Assembly (NCBI GenBank): GCA_013178275.1
Contig: JABLWZ010000001.1
Location: forward strand, 282,711-346,710
Length of the DNA: 64,000 nucleotides
Direction of reading: 5' to 3'
DNA from: Bacillota bacterium
GTDB taxonomy: Bacteria; Bacillota; Ch66; Ch109
Shown: piece after piece, positions 1-8,506 of the stretch
How the letters are laid out: each line of letters starts with the position of its first letter
Position numbering within the stretch: the stretch's first letter is position 1
Notes under the pieces: model-generated
Databases searched by the model: none
Told to the model about the DNA's origin: nothing
The model's input: only the letters and a program-made list of their open reading frames with translations
Translations under genes and position numbers: made by a program

Positions 1-144
1 TTCCAGCAGGGTATCGACCTCCGGCCAGGCGATCTGTCCCGGCCTGCAGTCCGGGCAGCCTGAGAGATGCGTTTCGATTTCGCTCCTATCCTCCGGCTGC
101 CGGCCGTCCGGAAACCGCTTCTTTTTCAGCCATTGACACCGCAT
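1..144 (-). CDS. Anti-sigma factor, zinc-finger (zf-HC2) type, N-terminal part
   Basis: The first 48 codons of a protein running off the left edge. It starts at an ATG with a strong GGGGGTG ribosome-binding site just upstream. Residues about 29-36 read HLSGCPDC, the H-x3-C-x2-C signature of zinc-binding anti-sigma domains that hold ECF sigma factors inactive at the membrane. The start overlaps the 3' end of the sigma-factor gene by 59 bp in another frame, so the two are translationally linked. The membrane and sensor parts lie outside the window. The family call rests on the short motif and the position next to the sigma gene. Confidence 0.72.
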   Translation of the reverse strand, partial: MRCQWLKKKRFPDGRQPEDRSEIETHLSGCPDCRPGQIAWPEVDTLLE

Positions 145-703
145 CTTCGTCACCCCCTTTCCCGGTTGTTTTTGGTTTCGGTCCCAACTGTTCGCGGAGC
201 TTCAGGCGTCCGCGGTAGATACGGGTCTCCACTGTACGCTGGCTGACCTCCAGGGTCTCCGCTATCTGCTGGTAGGAGAAACCGTGGTAGTAGTGCAGCA
301 CCAGCGCGATACGGTATTTCTCGGGGAGTCCGTCCAGCAGCCTTCTAAGCCTCTGGGCCCCTTCCTTCGCCAGGTACGCCTCCTCAGGCGTGGGCTCCCG
401 GGTCGGTCCCCGGTAATCAGGGCTGAGACCCGGCCGTCTTTTTTTTCGTACCCAGTCGATGGCCTGGTTGCTGGCCACCCGGTAGATCCAGGTGGAGAAA
501 CGGCTCTCCCCCTTGAAGCTGCCGAGTTTTCGATAGATGGTCAGGAATATCTCCTGGGTCAGGTCCCGGGCATCTTCTCCAAACCCTACCATTTGTCCGG
601 CCAGGTTGTAGATTGGACGCTGGTATTTTTCCACCAGGTCGGCAAAGGCTTTTTGGTCGCCTTCCAGCACCGACCTGATAATCGCTTCGTCTTCCAGCTC
701 CAA
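86..703 (-). CDS. ECF-type RNA polymerase sigma-70 factor
   Basis: A 205-residue sigma factor with only regions 2 and 4. Region 2 (about residues 25-90) contains DLTQEIFLTIYRKL and the FSTWIYRVASNQAIDWVRKK core and DNA-melting segments; region 4 (about 125-175) has YHGFSYQQIAETLEVSQRTVETRIYRGR, a helix-turn-helix. It directs RNA polymerase to an extracytoplasmic-stress type regulon. Translation appears to begin at TTG just after a GGGGGG ribosome-binding site. The next gene is its probable anti-sigma factor, overlapping the 3' end. Upstream lies a promoter resembling those read by ECF sigma factors, so autoregulation is likely. The regulon is unknown. Confidence 0.93.
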   Translation of the reverse strand: MELEDEAIIRSVLEGDQKAFADLVEKYQRPIYNLAGQMVGFGEDARDLTQEIFLTIYRKLGSFKGESRFSTWIYRVASNQAIDWVRKKRRPGLSPDYRGPTREPTPEEAYLAKEGAQRLRRLLDGLPEKYRIALVLHYYHGFSYQQIAETLEVSQRTVETRIYRGRLKLREQLGPKPKTTGKGGDEDAVSMAEKEAVSGRPAAGG

Positions 704-718
704 TCCCCCCTTTATATG

Positions 719-749
719 TTTAGACGCCGTGATTTGACGGGGTACTTCA
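719..749 (-). promoter_or_regulatory. Probable autoregulated ECF promoter
   Basis: On the minus strand TGAAGT, a 17-base spacer and CGTCTA lie just upstream of the sigma gene. The CGTC-type -10 and TGAA-type -35 resemble ECF-dependent promoters. The predicted start leaves a leader of only about 10 nt containing the ribosome-binding site. Confidence 0.45.
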
Positions 750-793
750 TTTTTTTTATGATTATTTATATTTTAACCCGGTTTTTACCCCAC

Positions 794-830
794 GGAAAAA
801 AATAAGGGCCCTGTGGCGGGCCCCCTTTTT
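794..830 (-). terminator. Intrinsic terminator after the sigma-54 regulator
   Basis: On the minus strand a GC-only stem (GGGCCC, loop GCCACA, GGGCCC, extended by AAG/CTT pairs) is followed by TTATTTTTTT. It separates the sigma-54 activator from the ECF sigma gene. Confidence 0.8.
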
Positions 831-851
831 CTATGGTTGGGTTATATCTAT

Positions 852-2975
852 TTAAAACCCCGATCCGGGGATGGTCTGGTCGCCTTCGGTGAAAACGATG
901 CGGTACTTGTTCAGCTTGCGCACCACGCTGGGCTGGCTGAGGCCGAGCACCTCGGCGATTTTGCGGGTGGTGCGGTAGTTGCGGATGGCCCGGAGCAGAA
1001 GCTGCTTCTCGACTTCCTCGACCGCGTTGCGAAGCGGCATGATCTGGGAAACCGCCACATGGGAATCGCCCGGGAGATAGGACCTCATGTTGGCGGGCAG
1101 GTGATTGGGTATGATGACCGACTCGGCCACCAGGATCATCAGCCGTTCCACCACGTTCTCCAGCTCGCGGATGTTGCCGGGCCAGTCGTACTGACAGAAG
1201 AGGTCGATGACCTCGGTGGAAAACCGCTTGTTGAGTCCGTACTTCTGGTTGAACCGCTCCTGGAAGTGGTAAACCAGGAGTCCGATGTCCTCTTTCCTCG
1301 CCCGAAGCGGCGGTATCTGGATCGGGAAGACGTTCAGCCGGTAGTAGACGTCTTCCCGGAACTGTCCCTTCTTGGCCATCTCTCCCAGGTTCTTGTTGGT
1401 GGCGCAGATAATCCGGATGTCCAGCTTGATCTGCCGGGAACCCCCGATCCGCATGACCTCCTTGTCCTGCAGCACCTTGAGCAGCTTGGCCTGGAGGTTT
1501 AAGGGCAGTTCTCCGATCTCGTCGAGGAAAATGGTTCCCTTCTGCGCCAGCTCGAACATGCCCGGCTTTCCTTCCTGGCGGGCGCCGGTGAAGGAACCCC
1601 GCTCGTAGCCGAACAGTTCCGACTCCAGCAGGCTCTCCGGTATGGCGGCGCAGTTTACCTGGATGAAGGGGCCGTCCTGTCGGGACGACTGGCTGTGTAT
1701 CAGCTTGGCTATGACCTCCTTGCCCACCCCCGACTCTCCGAGAATCAGCACGGTCGAATCGACCTGGGCGACCCTGAGGCCCAGTTCCACCACCTGCTGC
1801 ATGGCCGGGCTCCTGACCACCACGTCGTTTATCCCCTGTATGTTCCGCCGGAGCTGTTCGAGTTCCAGTGAGTAGCGGCGGGTCAGTTCCTGGCTGTGCT
1901 CCAGCTCCTCCTTCAGCCAGTTCAGTTCGGTGAGGTCGCGGACGTTGCACACCACCCAGAGCAGGTTGTCGGACTGGTCGAACACCGGGTTGCCGGTTAT
2001 CAGGACCTTCTTTCCGTTTTTGATCCGGCTGATGATCGATACCGGCTTCTTTTTCTCCAGCATGTTCATCGGTATGCAGCGGGAAAAATGCCCCTGCCGC
2101 ACCAGGTCCTCCATCGGCTGGCCGACCACCTGGCTCGGTTCCAGGCCGGTGATGCGGGTATAGGCGGTATTGATGCGCAGGCAGGCTCCCTTTTCGTCCA
2201 CTATGAAGAAGCCGTCGTAGGACGACTCGATTATCGCTTCCAGTTCTTCATTGATGCCCTGGGTAAAACGAAGCTCCCGGCTTACCAGCTCGTAATCCGA
2301 CTGCTCGTGGAATATGGCCACCGCCCCGTTGATCTTCCCGTCCTCGATGATGGGCGAGCGGTTGCCGATACAGACCACCGACCCGTGAGAGAAAAGCTGG
2401 GCGGTGCTCGCCTCGCCGGAGATGAGGGTCTGCTCCATGGCCAGACCGGGGATGATCTGCTCGACCGGTTTACCGATGCAGACGCTGCCGGGGATACCCA
2501 GGATCTTCTCCGCGGCGGCGTTGAAGATGATGATCCGGCTGTCCTTGCCCACCGCTATTATCGCGTCGTAGGCAGACTGGAGGATGGTGTTCAGGCGGTT
2601 GTTGGCCGTCTCGATCTCCTGGGAGTAGGCCGCGATCATGTCGGTCCGGGTTATTATCCCGACCAGCTCGCCGTTCTTGTCCAGGACCGGCAGCCTCCCC
2701 ACCTTTTCCATCCAGGCCTGTTCGGAAGGCAGGTCTTCACATATGGTAGCCACGTTTGGATTCATTACGGTGCTTACCGGGGTCTCCCCCGGGGTCTGGT
2801 CGATAATGGCCTGGAAGAGATGGTTCTTGGTGAGGATCCCCACCAGCTTTCCCTTGATGTCCACCACCGGGGCGCCTTCGATACGGTGGCGACGGAAAAG
2901 CTGTGCGGCTTCTTGGAGGGTGTTGTTTTCTTCCAGGACCAAGGGGTTGGGACTCATTACCTGTTTTACCAGCAC
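852..2975 (-). CDS. Sigma-54-dependent transcriptional activator with CBS and PAS domains
   Basis: An enhancer-binding protein of about 707 residues. Two CBS motifs come first (VMSPNPLVL..., then PVLDKNGELVGIITRTDM), then two PAS domains. Next is a full AAA+ domain with Walker A GESGVGKE, the sigma-54 contact loop GSFTGA (variant of GAFTGA), Walker B TIFLDEIGEL and a WPGNIRELENVVERL arginine-finger region. A C-terminal HTH contains TTRKIAEVLGLSQPSVVRKL. CBS domains often bind adenosyl ligands, so it may sense energy charge. A GTG at 2975 follows GGGGGG and opens directly into the first CBS motif; an ATG at 3047 extends the frame by 24 residues but lacks a ribosome-binding site. It is the obvious candidate activator for the sigma-54 promoter at 9.8 kb. 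Confidence 0.93.
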   Translation of the reverse strand: MLVKQVMSPNPLVLEENNTLQEAAQLFRRHRIEGAPVVDIKGKLVGILTKNHLFQAIIDQTPGETPVSTVMNPNVATICEDLPSEQAWMEKVGRLPVLDKNGELVGIITRTDMIAAYSQEIETANNRLNTILQSAYDAIIAVGKDSRIIIFNAAAEKILGIPGSVCIGKPVEQIIPGLAMEQTLISGEASTAQLFSHGSVVCIGNRSPIIEDGKINGAVAIFHEQSDYELVSRELRFTQGINEELEAIIESSYDGFFIVDEKGACLRINTAYTRITGLEPSQVVGQPMEDLVRQGHFSRCIPMNMLEKKKPVSIISRIKNGKKVLITGNPVFDQSDNLLWVVCNVRDLTELNWLKEELEHSQELTRRYSLELEQLRRNIQGINDVVVRSPAMQQVVELGLRVAQVDSTVLILGESGVGKEVIAKLIHSQSSRQDGPFIQVNCAAIPESLLESELFGYERGSFTGARQEGKPGMFELAQKGTIFLDEIGELPLNLQAKLLKVLQDKEVMRIGGSRQIKLDIRIICATNKNLGEMAKKGQFREDVYYRLNVFPIQIPPLRARKEDIGLLVYHFQERFNQKYGLNKRFSTEVIDLFCQYDWPGNIRELENVVERLMILVAESVIIPNHLPANMRSYLPGDSHVAVSQIMPLRNAVEEVEKQLLLRAIRNYRTTRKIAEVLGLSQPSVVRKLNKYRIVFTEGDQTIPGSGF

Positions 2976-3053
2976 TCCTGATACCCCCCACCCAGTCCGA
3001 ATATTATATATTATTTCGTCAGATTCACATCTTTTTCCTGCTGCCATTTTATT

Positions 3054-3114
3054 CCAGGGGAAGATATCCCTGGTCGGCCAAATATTTTATACGGTTCTAT
3101 TCAGCCGACCAGGG
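3054..3114 (-). promoter_or_regulatory. Mutually exclusive hairpins before the sigma-54 activator gene
   Basis: In the minus-strand transcript CCCTGGTCGGC (3114-3104) pairs perfectly with GCCGACCAGGG (3078-3068) across a 25-nt loop. The CCAGGG half can instead pair with CCCTGG at 3059-3054. No T-run follows, so this is not a simple terminator. It may be an attenuator, an RNA-processing site or a DNA operator between the CoA-transferase genes and the regulator. Confidence 0.4.
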
Positions 3115-3154
3115 CATGGTAGCTGAGATTCCCTTAATAGGATGCTATATCACC

Positions 3155-4057
3155 TTAGGACTCGATTATTTTTAGTACGTCAGGCGGATAGGCCGGAGCC
3201 GGATCGGGTAAGAAAATGCGCTCGGGGTCAACGAACTCACGAACCACGAACAGTTCTCTATAGGTGGGTTTCTTGGTCTCCCCTTTCACCTGGGAGATGT
3301 TCAGGTCAAAGGAGCAGTTCTCCTTTACCTGCTCGGGGGAAAGCCCGGCGTGGTAGGTCTCCAGGTAGATCAAGCCATTCTCGTCAAACTTGAAGATACC
3401 CATGTTGGAGATGACCGCATCCGGGCCGCACTCCGCGAAGGGAGTCCCCTTCCAGACCTCTTTCTTGGGCTTCCAATCCCCGCTCGGCCAGTCGTAGCAG
3501 TACCAGCCGGGGGTCGTGGTGTAGTCGTTGCGCTCCACGAACCTTCTCTTCTCCTGCATGATGATGAAAACCGTCCGCTTGGCCATGGTCCCGATATCGG
3601 AGTTGCCGCCGCTGCCGGTGAAGCGGTTCTTGGGTTTAAAGTAGTCCCCGATCTGAGTGACGTTTACCCCGCCGTACTTGTCGATGGCCGCGCCTCCCAG
3701 GTATCCCAGGGTAACCCTGCCGCGCTGCAGGTAATAACCGAAGGTGTCGATCAATCCGCCCAGGGTGGTGGACATGTACGCTGCCCGCTGGTCAGCCACG
3801 AAGGCGGGGGTGTGCATAGTCTTACCGTCGCAGATACCCGACTCGTAAATCAGCAGGGAGTGCGGCGACTGGAGGAACTGGGCGGTCATCATCCCCACCA
3901 TGGGAAGCCCGGTGCCGGCGAAGACGATATCGTCGTCTCTTACGAACCGGCTGGCGGCGATAGCCAGCATCTCAACCAGGTTAAACTCACCCACGTTAGC
4001 CGGGGTATCAGGTATTTGTTCAATCAGGTTCATTAATTCTGGTATCGACTTACTCAT
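3155..4057 (-). CDS. gctB: Family I CoA-transferase, beta subunit (glutaconate CoA-transferase GctB type)
   Basis: A 300-residue small subunit of a heterodimeric CoA-transferase. YESGICDG at about residues 71-78 carries the glutamate expected to form the gamma-glutamyl-CoA thioester, in the ESG context typical of glutaconate-type beta subunits. LGGAAIDKYGGVNVT and TGSGGNSDIGTMA are conserved binding-loop segments. The start is an ATG 27 bp downstream of the alpha-subunit stop. With the beta-oxidation genes next door it probably activates or releases short-chain or dicarboxylic acids as CoA esters. The acid cannot be told from sequence; butyrate, acetate, glutaconate or 3-oxoacid exchange are all possible. 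Confidence 0.85.
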   Translation of the reverse strand: MSKSIPELMNLIEQIPDTPANVGEFNLVEMLAIAASRFVRDDDIVFAGTGLPMVGMMTAQFLQSPHSLLIYESGICDGKTMHTPAFVADQRAAYMSTTLGGLIDTFGYYLQRGRVTLGYLGGAAIDKYGGVNVTQIGDYFKPKNRFTGSGGNSDIGTMAKRTVFIIMQEKRRFVERNDYTTTPGWYCYDWPSGDWKPKKEVWKGTPFAECGPDAVISNMGIFKFDENGLIYLETYHAGLSPEQVKENCSFDLNISQVKGETKKPTYRELFVVREFVDPERIFLPDPAPAYPPDVLKIIES

Positions 4058-4084
4058 TTTAAATCCTCCCTCTTCCCATGCTCG

Positions 4085-5140
4085 TTAATACCCAAACTTG
4101 GAGACCGAAAGCGGCTCAAACACCTTCGGGGACGGCTTCTTGCCCCGCATCTGCCTGGTGCCGTAGCCGGTGAGGGCGTCCGCCTTCAGCGAGGCCAGCT
4201 TGCTGGCTCCCAGCTTGCTGATGTACTCGTCCCAGTTCTTCGGCCCGAATACCCACTCGTCAAGCCACTTCTGCATCGACTCCTCGTCGCGGGAGGACGC
4301 CTGCATCGCCTGCATGAACGCCATGTCGTAGTCGTAGTAATAGGGATTGGCGGTAGGATGCGCCCCATAGGGCTGCTCGACGATGGCATCCACGATGAAG
4401 TACGGGATCTGGTTGGCTTCGGGGTACTGCCGCAGGGTGGACTCGGGTACGATCTCCTCGGCGATCAGGATCACTTTTTCCGACGCCAGGGCGATCTCCT
4501 TGTCGAGGGAGCTGACTCCTCTCCAGCGGGCGGTCCCTTTCTCGCCGGCCTGGGCCACGTGGATTACACCCACTTCGGGGCGCATGGCCGGCAGCAGCAC
4601 CAGTTTGCCGTCTCCGTAGAAGGGGTCTTCGATATAGTCGAATTTCTTCATGGGAATGTGAGGATTGCTGCCGTCTCTCAAACCGGCCTTGCCCAGCCGG
4701 TCGAACTCGGGGTTGTACAGGTCGGAACCGATCGGAGCGTAATAGGGGATAAAGGGCAGCCCCAAAGCGCCCGCCAGCATCCTGAAGGCGGTGGCCCCGT
4801 GTGCGTACTCTTCCGCCAGCAGGTCCCCGGATAAGAACTGCCGCGAGAAGTTGTTGTCGAGCTTGCCGGCAAGTTCTCCCCAGCCGTACCAGTTGGTTTC
4901 GTATATCTTGATCCGCTTGGCCGCATTCAACATAAAGCTGCATACGCCGCCATGCTTGTCCGTAATATGCAGATCCTTGCGGCCCTGCCTTATCATTTCC
5001 CAAACAAACGCCACCGGGTTCCTGACCCCAGCGGTGAATCCGCTAAAAGCGATGTTTATTCCGTCGCGGGTGTATTTCTTTACGGCTTCCTCCAGCGACA
5101 GAATTTCTGCATTCTTAGGATCCATATGCGATCTCGGCAT
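4085..5140 (-). CDS. gctA: Family I CoA-transferase, alpha subunit (glutaconate CoA-transferase GctA type)
   Basis: A 351-residue large subunit, first gene of the gctAB pair. Recognisable segments are IAFSGFTAGVRNPVAFVWEMIR near the start (CoA-binding N-terminal region), the central SGDLLAEEYAHGATAFRMLAGALGLPFIPYYAPIGSDLY, and VGVIHVAQAGEKGTARWRG. ATG 5140 is preceded by AGGAGG at good spacing. A sigma-A type promoter lies about 340 nt upstream, leaving an unusually long leader. The subunits form one active site with the catalytic glutamate on the beta chain. Substrate unknown. Confidence 0.85.
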   Translation of the reverse strand: MPRSHMDPKNAEILSLEEAVKKYTRDGINIAFSGFTAGVRNPVAFVWEMIRQGRKDLHITDKHGGVCSFMLNAAKRIKIYETNWYGWGELAGKLDNNFSRQFLSGDLLAEEYAHGATAFRMLAGALGLPFIPYYAPIGSDLYNPEFDRLGKAGLRDGSNPHIPMKKFDYIEDPFYGDGKLVLLPAMRPEVGVIHVAQAGEKGTARWRGVSSLDKEIALASEKVILIAEEIVPESTLRQYPEANQIPYFIVDAIVEQPYGAHPTANPYYYDYDMAFMQAMQASSRDEESMQKWLDEWVFGPKNWDEYISKLGASKLASLKADALTGYGTRQMRGKKPSPKVFEPLSVSKFGY

Positions 5141-5485
5141 TTCTTCTCTCCTCCTACGATCTCTGAATTTTCGGGGATACCCATTAAACGCCTCGAATAC
5201 AGTAAGCTTAAATACGACCGGAAACAGGTCGTATTACCGGTGCTACCACCTCCTTACTATGGCATCCTCCGGGGAATGCTTCTGTCAGTTAAAAAACTGG
5301 TTCATAGAAGGGTGCGGTCTATGCGGTAATCGGTTCTTCTGATGGTGAGTACACTGGTTCGGCTGATTGGCAGGAAGAGTGCGGGATTTGTGACCCCTTT
5401 AAAGTAATAATCAGTGTCCCTTTATTGGTGTCTAAACCATGCGATGATTAATCTTTACGGGGGGCCACTAAGTAGATGTAGTTAA
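5141..5485 (-). promoter_or_regulatory. Long structured 5' leader of gctAB
   Basis: The transcript from the promoter at 5486-5514 would carry about 340 untranslated bases. It contains a perfect 9-bp hairpin AATACGACC/GGTCGTATT (5235-5211, loop 7 nt), a GGTG-GTAG-CACC hairpin just before it, GCAT/ATGC and CAGTT/AACTG stems, and an internal AGGAGGTGG. No riboswitch class is recognised. The GGTGGTAGCACCGG element resembles, but does not match, a T-box core. The 5' part near 5560 is AT-rich and holds no gene. Confidence 0.45.
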
Positions 5486-5514
5486 ATATTAACAACTATG
5501 TAATATCCTGTCAA
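5486..5514 (-). promoter_or_regulatory. Sigma-A type promoter for gctAB
   Basis: On the minus strand a consensus -35 TTGACA (5514-5509), a 17-base spacer and -10 TAATAT (5491-5486). Predicted start near 5479. Confidence 0.75.
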
Positions 5515-5637
5515 CGTGTATATTTAATTGTTTTATATTAATAATTATTAAATATTTGCTTGCGAAGCAGCTGTCGAGGAGGGGAGCCGCCGCATCCGAT
5601 ACCCGGGGAGGTCTCCCCACCTCAGTCGTTTCAGCGG

Positions 5638-6783
5638 CTAATCAGCCAGCAGCTGGCGCGCGATCACTATCCGCTGGATCTGATTGGTGCCCTCGTAGAT
5701 CTGGGTGATCTTGGCGTCGCGCATGTAGCGCTCCACCGGGTACTCCTTGCAGTATCCATAACCGCCGAAGAGCTGTACGCAGTCGGTGGTCACCCGCATC
5801 GCGGTGTCGGTGGCGTACCGCTTGGCCATGGAGGCCTCCATGGCGTGCGGCAGTCCGTTGTCCTTGAGCCAGGCCGCCCGATGGATCAGGAGCCTGGCGG
5901 CTTCGATCTCGGTGGCCATGTCGGCTACCATCCACTGTACCCCCTGGTTGGCGGCCAGCGGACGGCCGAACTGCTGCCGCTGCTTGATGTAGGGTATGGT
6001 GTGGTCCAGGCACCCCTGGGCGATCCCCAGCCCCTGGGAGGCAATCCCGATGCGGCCCCCGTTCAGGAGTCCCATCGCGACGTTGAAGCCTTTGCCTTCT
6101 TCGAGCAGGAGGTTCTCGGCCGGGACCTCGCAGTCCTCGAAGGTCAGGGTCACGGTGGCGGAACCGTTTAGCCCCATCTTCTCCTCGGGTTTGCCGATGA
6201 TAAGGCCGGGGGCGTCCTTTTCCACGATGAAGGTGCTGACACCCTTGGCCCCTTTGCTGTTCGGGTCGGTCCGCACCATGGTCACGTAGATCCCGGCGTA
6301 GCCGCCGTTGGTGATGAATATCTTTTCCCCGTTGATGATGTACTTGTCGCCTTTGCGGACCGCCGAGGTGCGGAGTCCGGCCGCGTCCGAGCCGGCGGTG
6401 GACTCGGTCAGGGCGAAAGCGCCGATCATCTCACCCGTGCACTGCGGGATCAGGAACTTCTGTTTCTGTTCTTCGGTGCCGAACATATACAGAGACATGC
6501 AGCCCAGGCCCAGGTGCACCGACATGACCACCGCGGTGCTGGCGCAGCACTTGGCCACCTCTTCGATGAAGAGCGCGGTCGAGACATAGTCGAGGTCTGA
6601 TCCGCCGTATTTTTCAGGGAAGGGGAATCCCATGTATCCCAGTTCTCCGAACTTCTTAAAGGTTTCGCTCGGGAACCGGTGCTCCCGGTCAATTATCGGA
6701 GCCAGCGGGGCTATCTCATTCTGGGCGAATTTACGGATGCTGTCGCGGAACATCATTTGGTCTTCCGAGAGTTTAAAGTCCAC
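5638..6783 (-). CDS. Short-chain acyl-CoA dehydrogenase
   Basis: A 381-residue flavoprotein of normal family length. It oxidises acyl-CoA to trans-2-enoyl-CoA (or reduces crotonyl-CoA) with FAD, passing electrons to an electron-transfer flavoprotein. Visible are LTESTAGSDAAGLRT (FAD/substrate signature), EKIFITNGGYAGIYVTM and the C-terminal QLFGGYGYCKEYPVERYMRDA, with the catalytic glutamate in IYEGTNQIQR. Last gene of a four-gene operon starting with thiolase; the gap to crotonase is 28 bp. No etfAB lies in the cluster, so its electron acceptor is encoded elsewhere. Butyryl-CoA is the likely substrate, by context. Confidence 0.92.
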   Translation of the reverse strand: MDFKLSEDQMMFRDSIRKFAQNEIAPLAPIIDREHRFPSETFKKFGELGYMGFPFPEKYGGSDLDYVSTALFIEEVAKCCASTAVVMSVHLGLGCMSLYMFGTEEQKQKFLIPQCTGEMIGAFALTESTAGSDAAGLRTSAVRKGDKYIINGEKIFITNGGYAGIYVTMVRTDPNSKGAKGVSTFIVEKDAPGLIIGKPEEKMGLNGSATVTLTFEDCEVPAENLLLEEGKGFNVAMGLLNGGRIGIASQGLGIAQGCLDHTIPYIKQRQQFGRPLAANQGVQWMVADMATEIEAARLLIHRAAWLKDNGLPHAMEASMAKRYATDTAMRVTTDCVQLFGGYGYCKEYPVERYMRDAKITQIYEGTNQIQRIVIARQLLAD

Positions 6784-6811
6784 TCCTTCATCTCCCTTCC
6801 GGTTTTTCCTT

Positions 6812-7594
6812 TTACTTCCCGGTGAACTTGGCCGGCCGCTTCTCGATGAAGGCGGTCATGCCTTCCCGCTGTTCCTCGGTGGAGAAGCACAGGCCGAACA
6901 GGTCGGCTTCGTGGATCATGGCCTTGTCGAGGTCCATCTCCATGCCCTCGTTGATGGCCTCTTTAGCCAGCCGCACGGCGATCTGTCCCTTGGACGCGAT
7001 CTTATTGGCCATCTTCTTGGCCTCTTCCATCAGCTGGGCCTCTTCCACCACCTTGTTGACCAGACCGATACGGTATGCCTCCTCCGCGTTGATGTTCACC
7101 GCGGAGTAGATGAGTTCTTTAGCCCTTCCTTTGCCCACCAGCCGGGGCAGCCGCTGGGTCCCGGCGAACCCCGGGATGACCCCTAGGTTGACCTCGGGCT
7201 GGCCGAACAGGCTCTTGGGGGTGGCGATACGGATGTCGCAGGACATCGCCAGTTCGCAGCCGCCGCCCAGGGTGAACCCGTTGATGGCCGCGATCACCGG
7301 TTTTCTGAACTTCTCCAGCTTGCTGAACACCTGCTGCCCCAGCAGGGCGAATCCCTTCGCCTCCATCGGGCTCAGGGTCTGCATCGCCACGATGTCCGCA
7401 CCCGCCACGAACGCCTTGTCTCCCGACCCGGTCAGGATGACGACCTTGATCTCGTCGTCTTTGTCTATTTCGTCCAGGGCCAGCGCGATCTCGGTCAGGG
7501 TGTCGCCGTTCAGCGCGTTCAGAGCTTTCGGCCGATTGACGGTGAGGATGCCCACCGCTCCGTCTTTTTCCAACAAAACGTTATTCCAGGCCAT
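6812..7594 (-). CDS. Enoyl-CoA hydratase (crotonase family)
   Basis: A 260-residue crotonase-fold hydratase adding water to trans-2-enoyl-CoA (crotonyl-CoA) to give 3-hydroxyacyl-CoA. The oxyanion-hole region AFVAGADIVAMQTLSP and the signature INGFTLGGGCELAMSCDIRIAT are present. Two acidic catalytic positions are expected in GGGCELAMSCD and FGQPEVNLGVIPGFAGTQRLPRL, and both segments are intact. It lies 21 bp from the 3-hydroxyacyl-CoA dehydrogenase gene, in operon order. Confidence 0.92.
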   Translation of the reverse strand: MAWNNVLLEKDGAVGILTVNRPKALNALNGDTLTEIALALDEIDKDDEIKVVILTGSGDKAFVAGADIVAMQTLSPMEAKGFALLGQQVFSKLEKFRKPVIAAINGFTLGGGCELAMSCDIRIATPKSLFGQPEVNLGVIPGFAGTQRLPRLVGKGRAKELIYSAVNINAEEAYRIGLVNKVVEEAQLMEEAKKMANKIASKGQIAVRLAKEAINEGMEMDLDKAMIHEADLFGLCFSTEEQREGMTAFIEKRPAKFTGK

Positions 7595-7615
7595 TTTTTA
7601 TTCCTCCCCTGAATC

Positions 7616-8464
7616 CTAGTAGGTGTAGAAGCCTTTCCCGGTCTTGCGGCCCAGCCAGCCGGCCTTCACGTACTGCCTCAGCAGCGGGGCTGGACGGTAC
7701 TTGGGATCCCCGTAGCCGTCCACCAGGACGTTCATGATCGAGAGGATGGTGTCCAAACCGATCAGGTCGGCCAGAGCCAGCGGACCCATGGGATGGTTCA
7801 TCCCCAGCTTCATGACGTTGTCGATCCCTTCGGCGCTCGCCACGCCTTCACCCAGGCAGAAGATGGCCTCGTTGATCATCACCTGCAGTACCCGGTTGGA
7901 GATGAAGCCGGGCACGTCCTTGACCTCGACCGGGGTCTTGCCCATCTTGATGCTGGCCGCTTCGATGACCTTGTAGGTCTCGTCGGAGGTGCCCAGCCCC
8001 CGGATGACTTCCACCAGCCGCATCACCGGCACCGGGTTCATGAAGTGCATCCCGATGACCTTGTCGGGCCGCTTGGTGACCGCCGCGATCTCGGTGATCG
8101 GCAGCGACGAGGTGTTGGAAGCGAGTATGGCGTCGGGTTTGCAGATCTTATCCAGTTCGCTGAAGATCTTGCTCTTGACGGCCATGTTCTCTACGACCGC
8201 TTCTACCGTCAGGTCGGCGTCGGCGGCGTCCTCCAGCGAGGTGGACCCCTTGATCCGACCGAGGATGGCGTCTTTTTCTTCGGCGGTCCGCTTGCCTTTT
8301 TCCACGTCACGCGAGAGGTTCTTGTCCATTACCTTCAGGCCCTTGGCCACTAACTCGTCGGTCAGGTCGTACTGCACCACCTGGAAGCCCGCCTGCGCGG
8401 AAACCTGTCCGATCCCCCCACCCATCTGTCCGGCTCCGATTACAAAAATCTTTTTAATCTCCAC
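7616..8464 (-). CDS. hbd: 3-hydroxybutyryl-CoA dehydrogenase
   Basis: A 282-residue NAD(P)-dependent 3-hydroxyacyl-CoA dehydrogenase. The N-terminal Rossmann motif is [19 protein letters not shown]; later come the SNTSSLPI segment, [19 protein letters not shown] (catalytic His in HFMNP) and [19 protein letters not shown]. The length matches the monofunctional clostridial enzyme rather than bifunctional FadB. Located between thiolase and crotonase in a single operon, it interconverts 3-hydroxybutyryl-CoA and acetoacetyl-CoA. Confidence 0.93.
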   Translation of the reverse strand: MEIKKIFVIGAGQMGGGIGQVSAQAGFQVVQYDLTDELVAKGLKVMDKNLSRDVEKGKRTAEEKDAILGRIKGSTSLEDAADADLTVEAVVENMAVKSKIFSELDKICKPDAILASNTSSLPITEIAAVTKRPDKVIGMHFMNPVPVMRLVEVIRGLGTSDETYKVIEAASIKMGKTPVEVKDVPGFISNRVLQVMINEAIFCLGEGVASAEGIDNVMKLGMNHPMGPLALADLIGLDTILSIMNVLVDGYGDPKYRPAPLLRQYVKAGWLGRKTGKGFYTY

Positions 8465-8506
8465 AAACTCGTCCTCCTTTATTTCTTTGGCGTTTATTTA
8501 CGACAC

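Noticed and set aside
766..1950. Long Arg/Gly/Pro-rich minus-strand frame
   Set aside because: It is a shadow of the sigma-54 activator gene in another frame; no domain and biased composition typical of an antisense frame in GC-rich DNA.
5200..5260. GGTGGTAGCACCGG as a T-box core in the gctA leader
   Set aside because: It differs from the conserved AGGGTGGNACCGCG by an extra base, lacks a following terminator with T-run and no stem I was found; kept only as an unknown leader.
5370..5400. Possible -24/-12 promoter upstream of gctA
   Set aside because: GGTCACAAATCCCGCAC has 11 rather than 10 bases between the GG and GC elements, and a clear sigma-A promoter exists.
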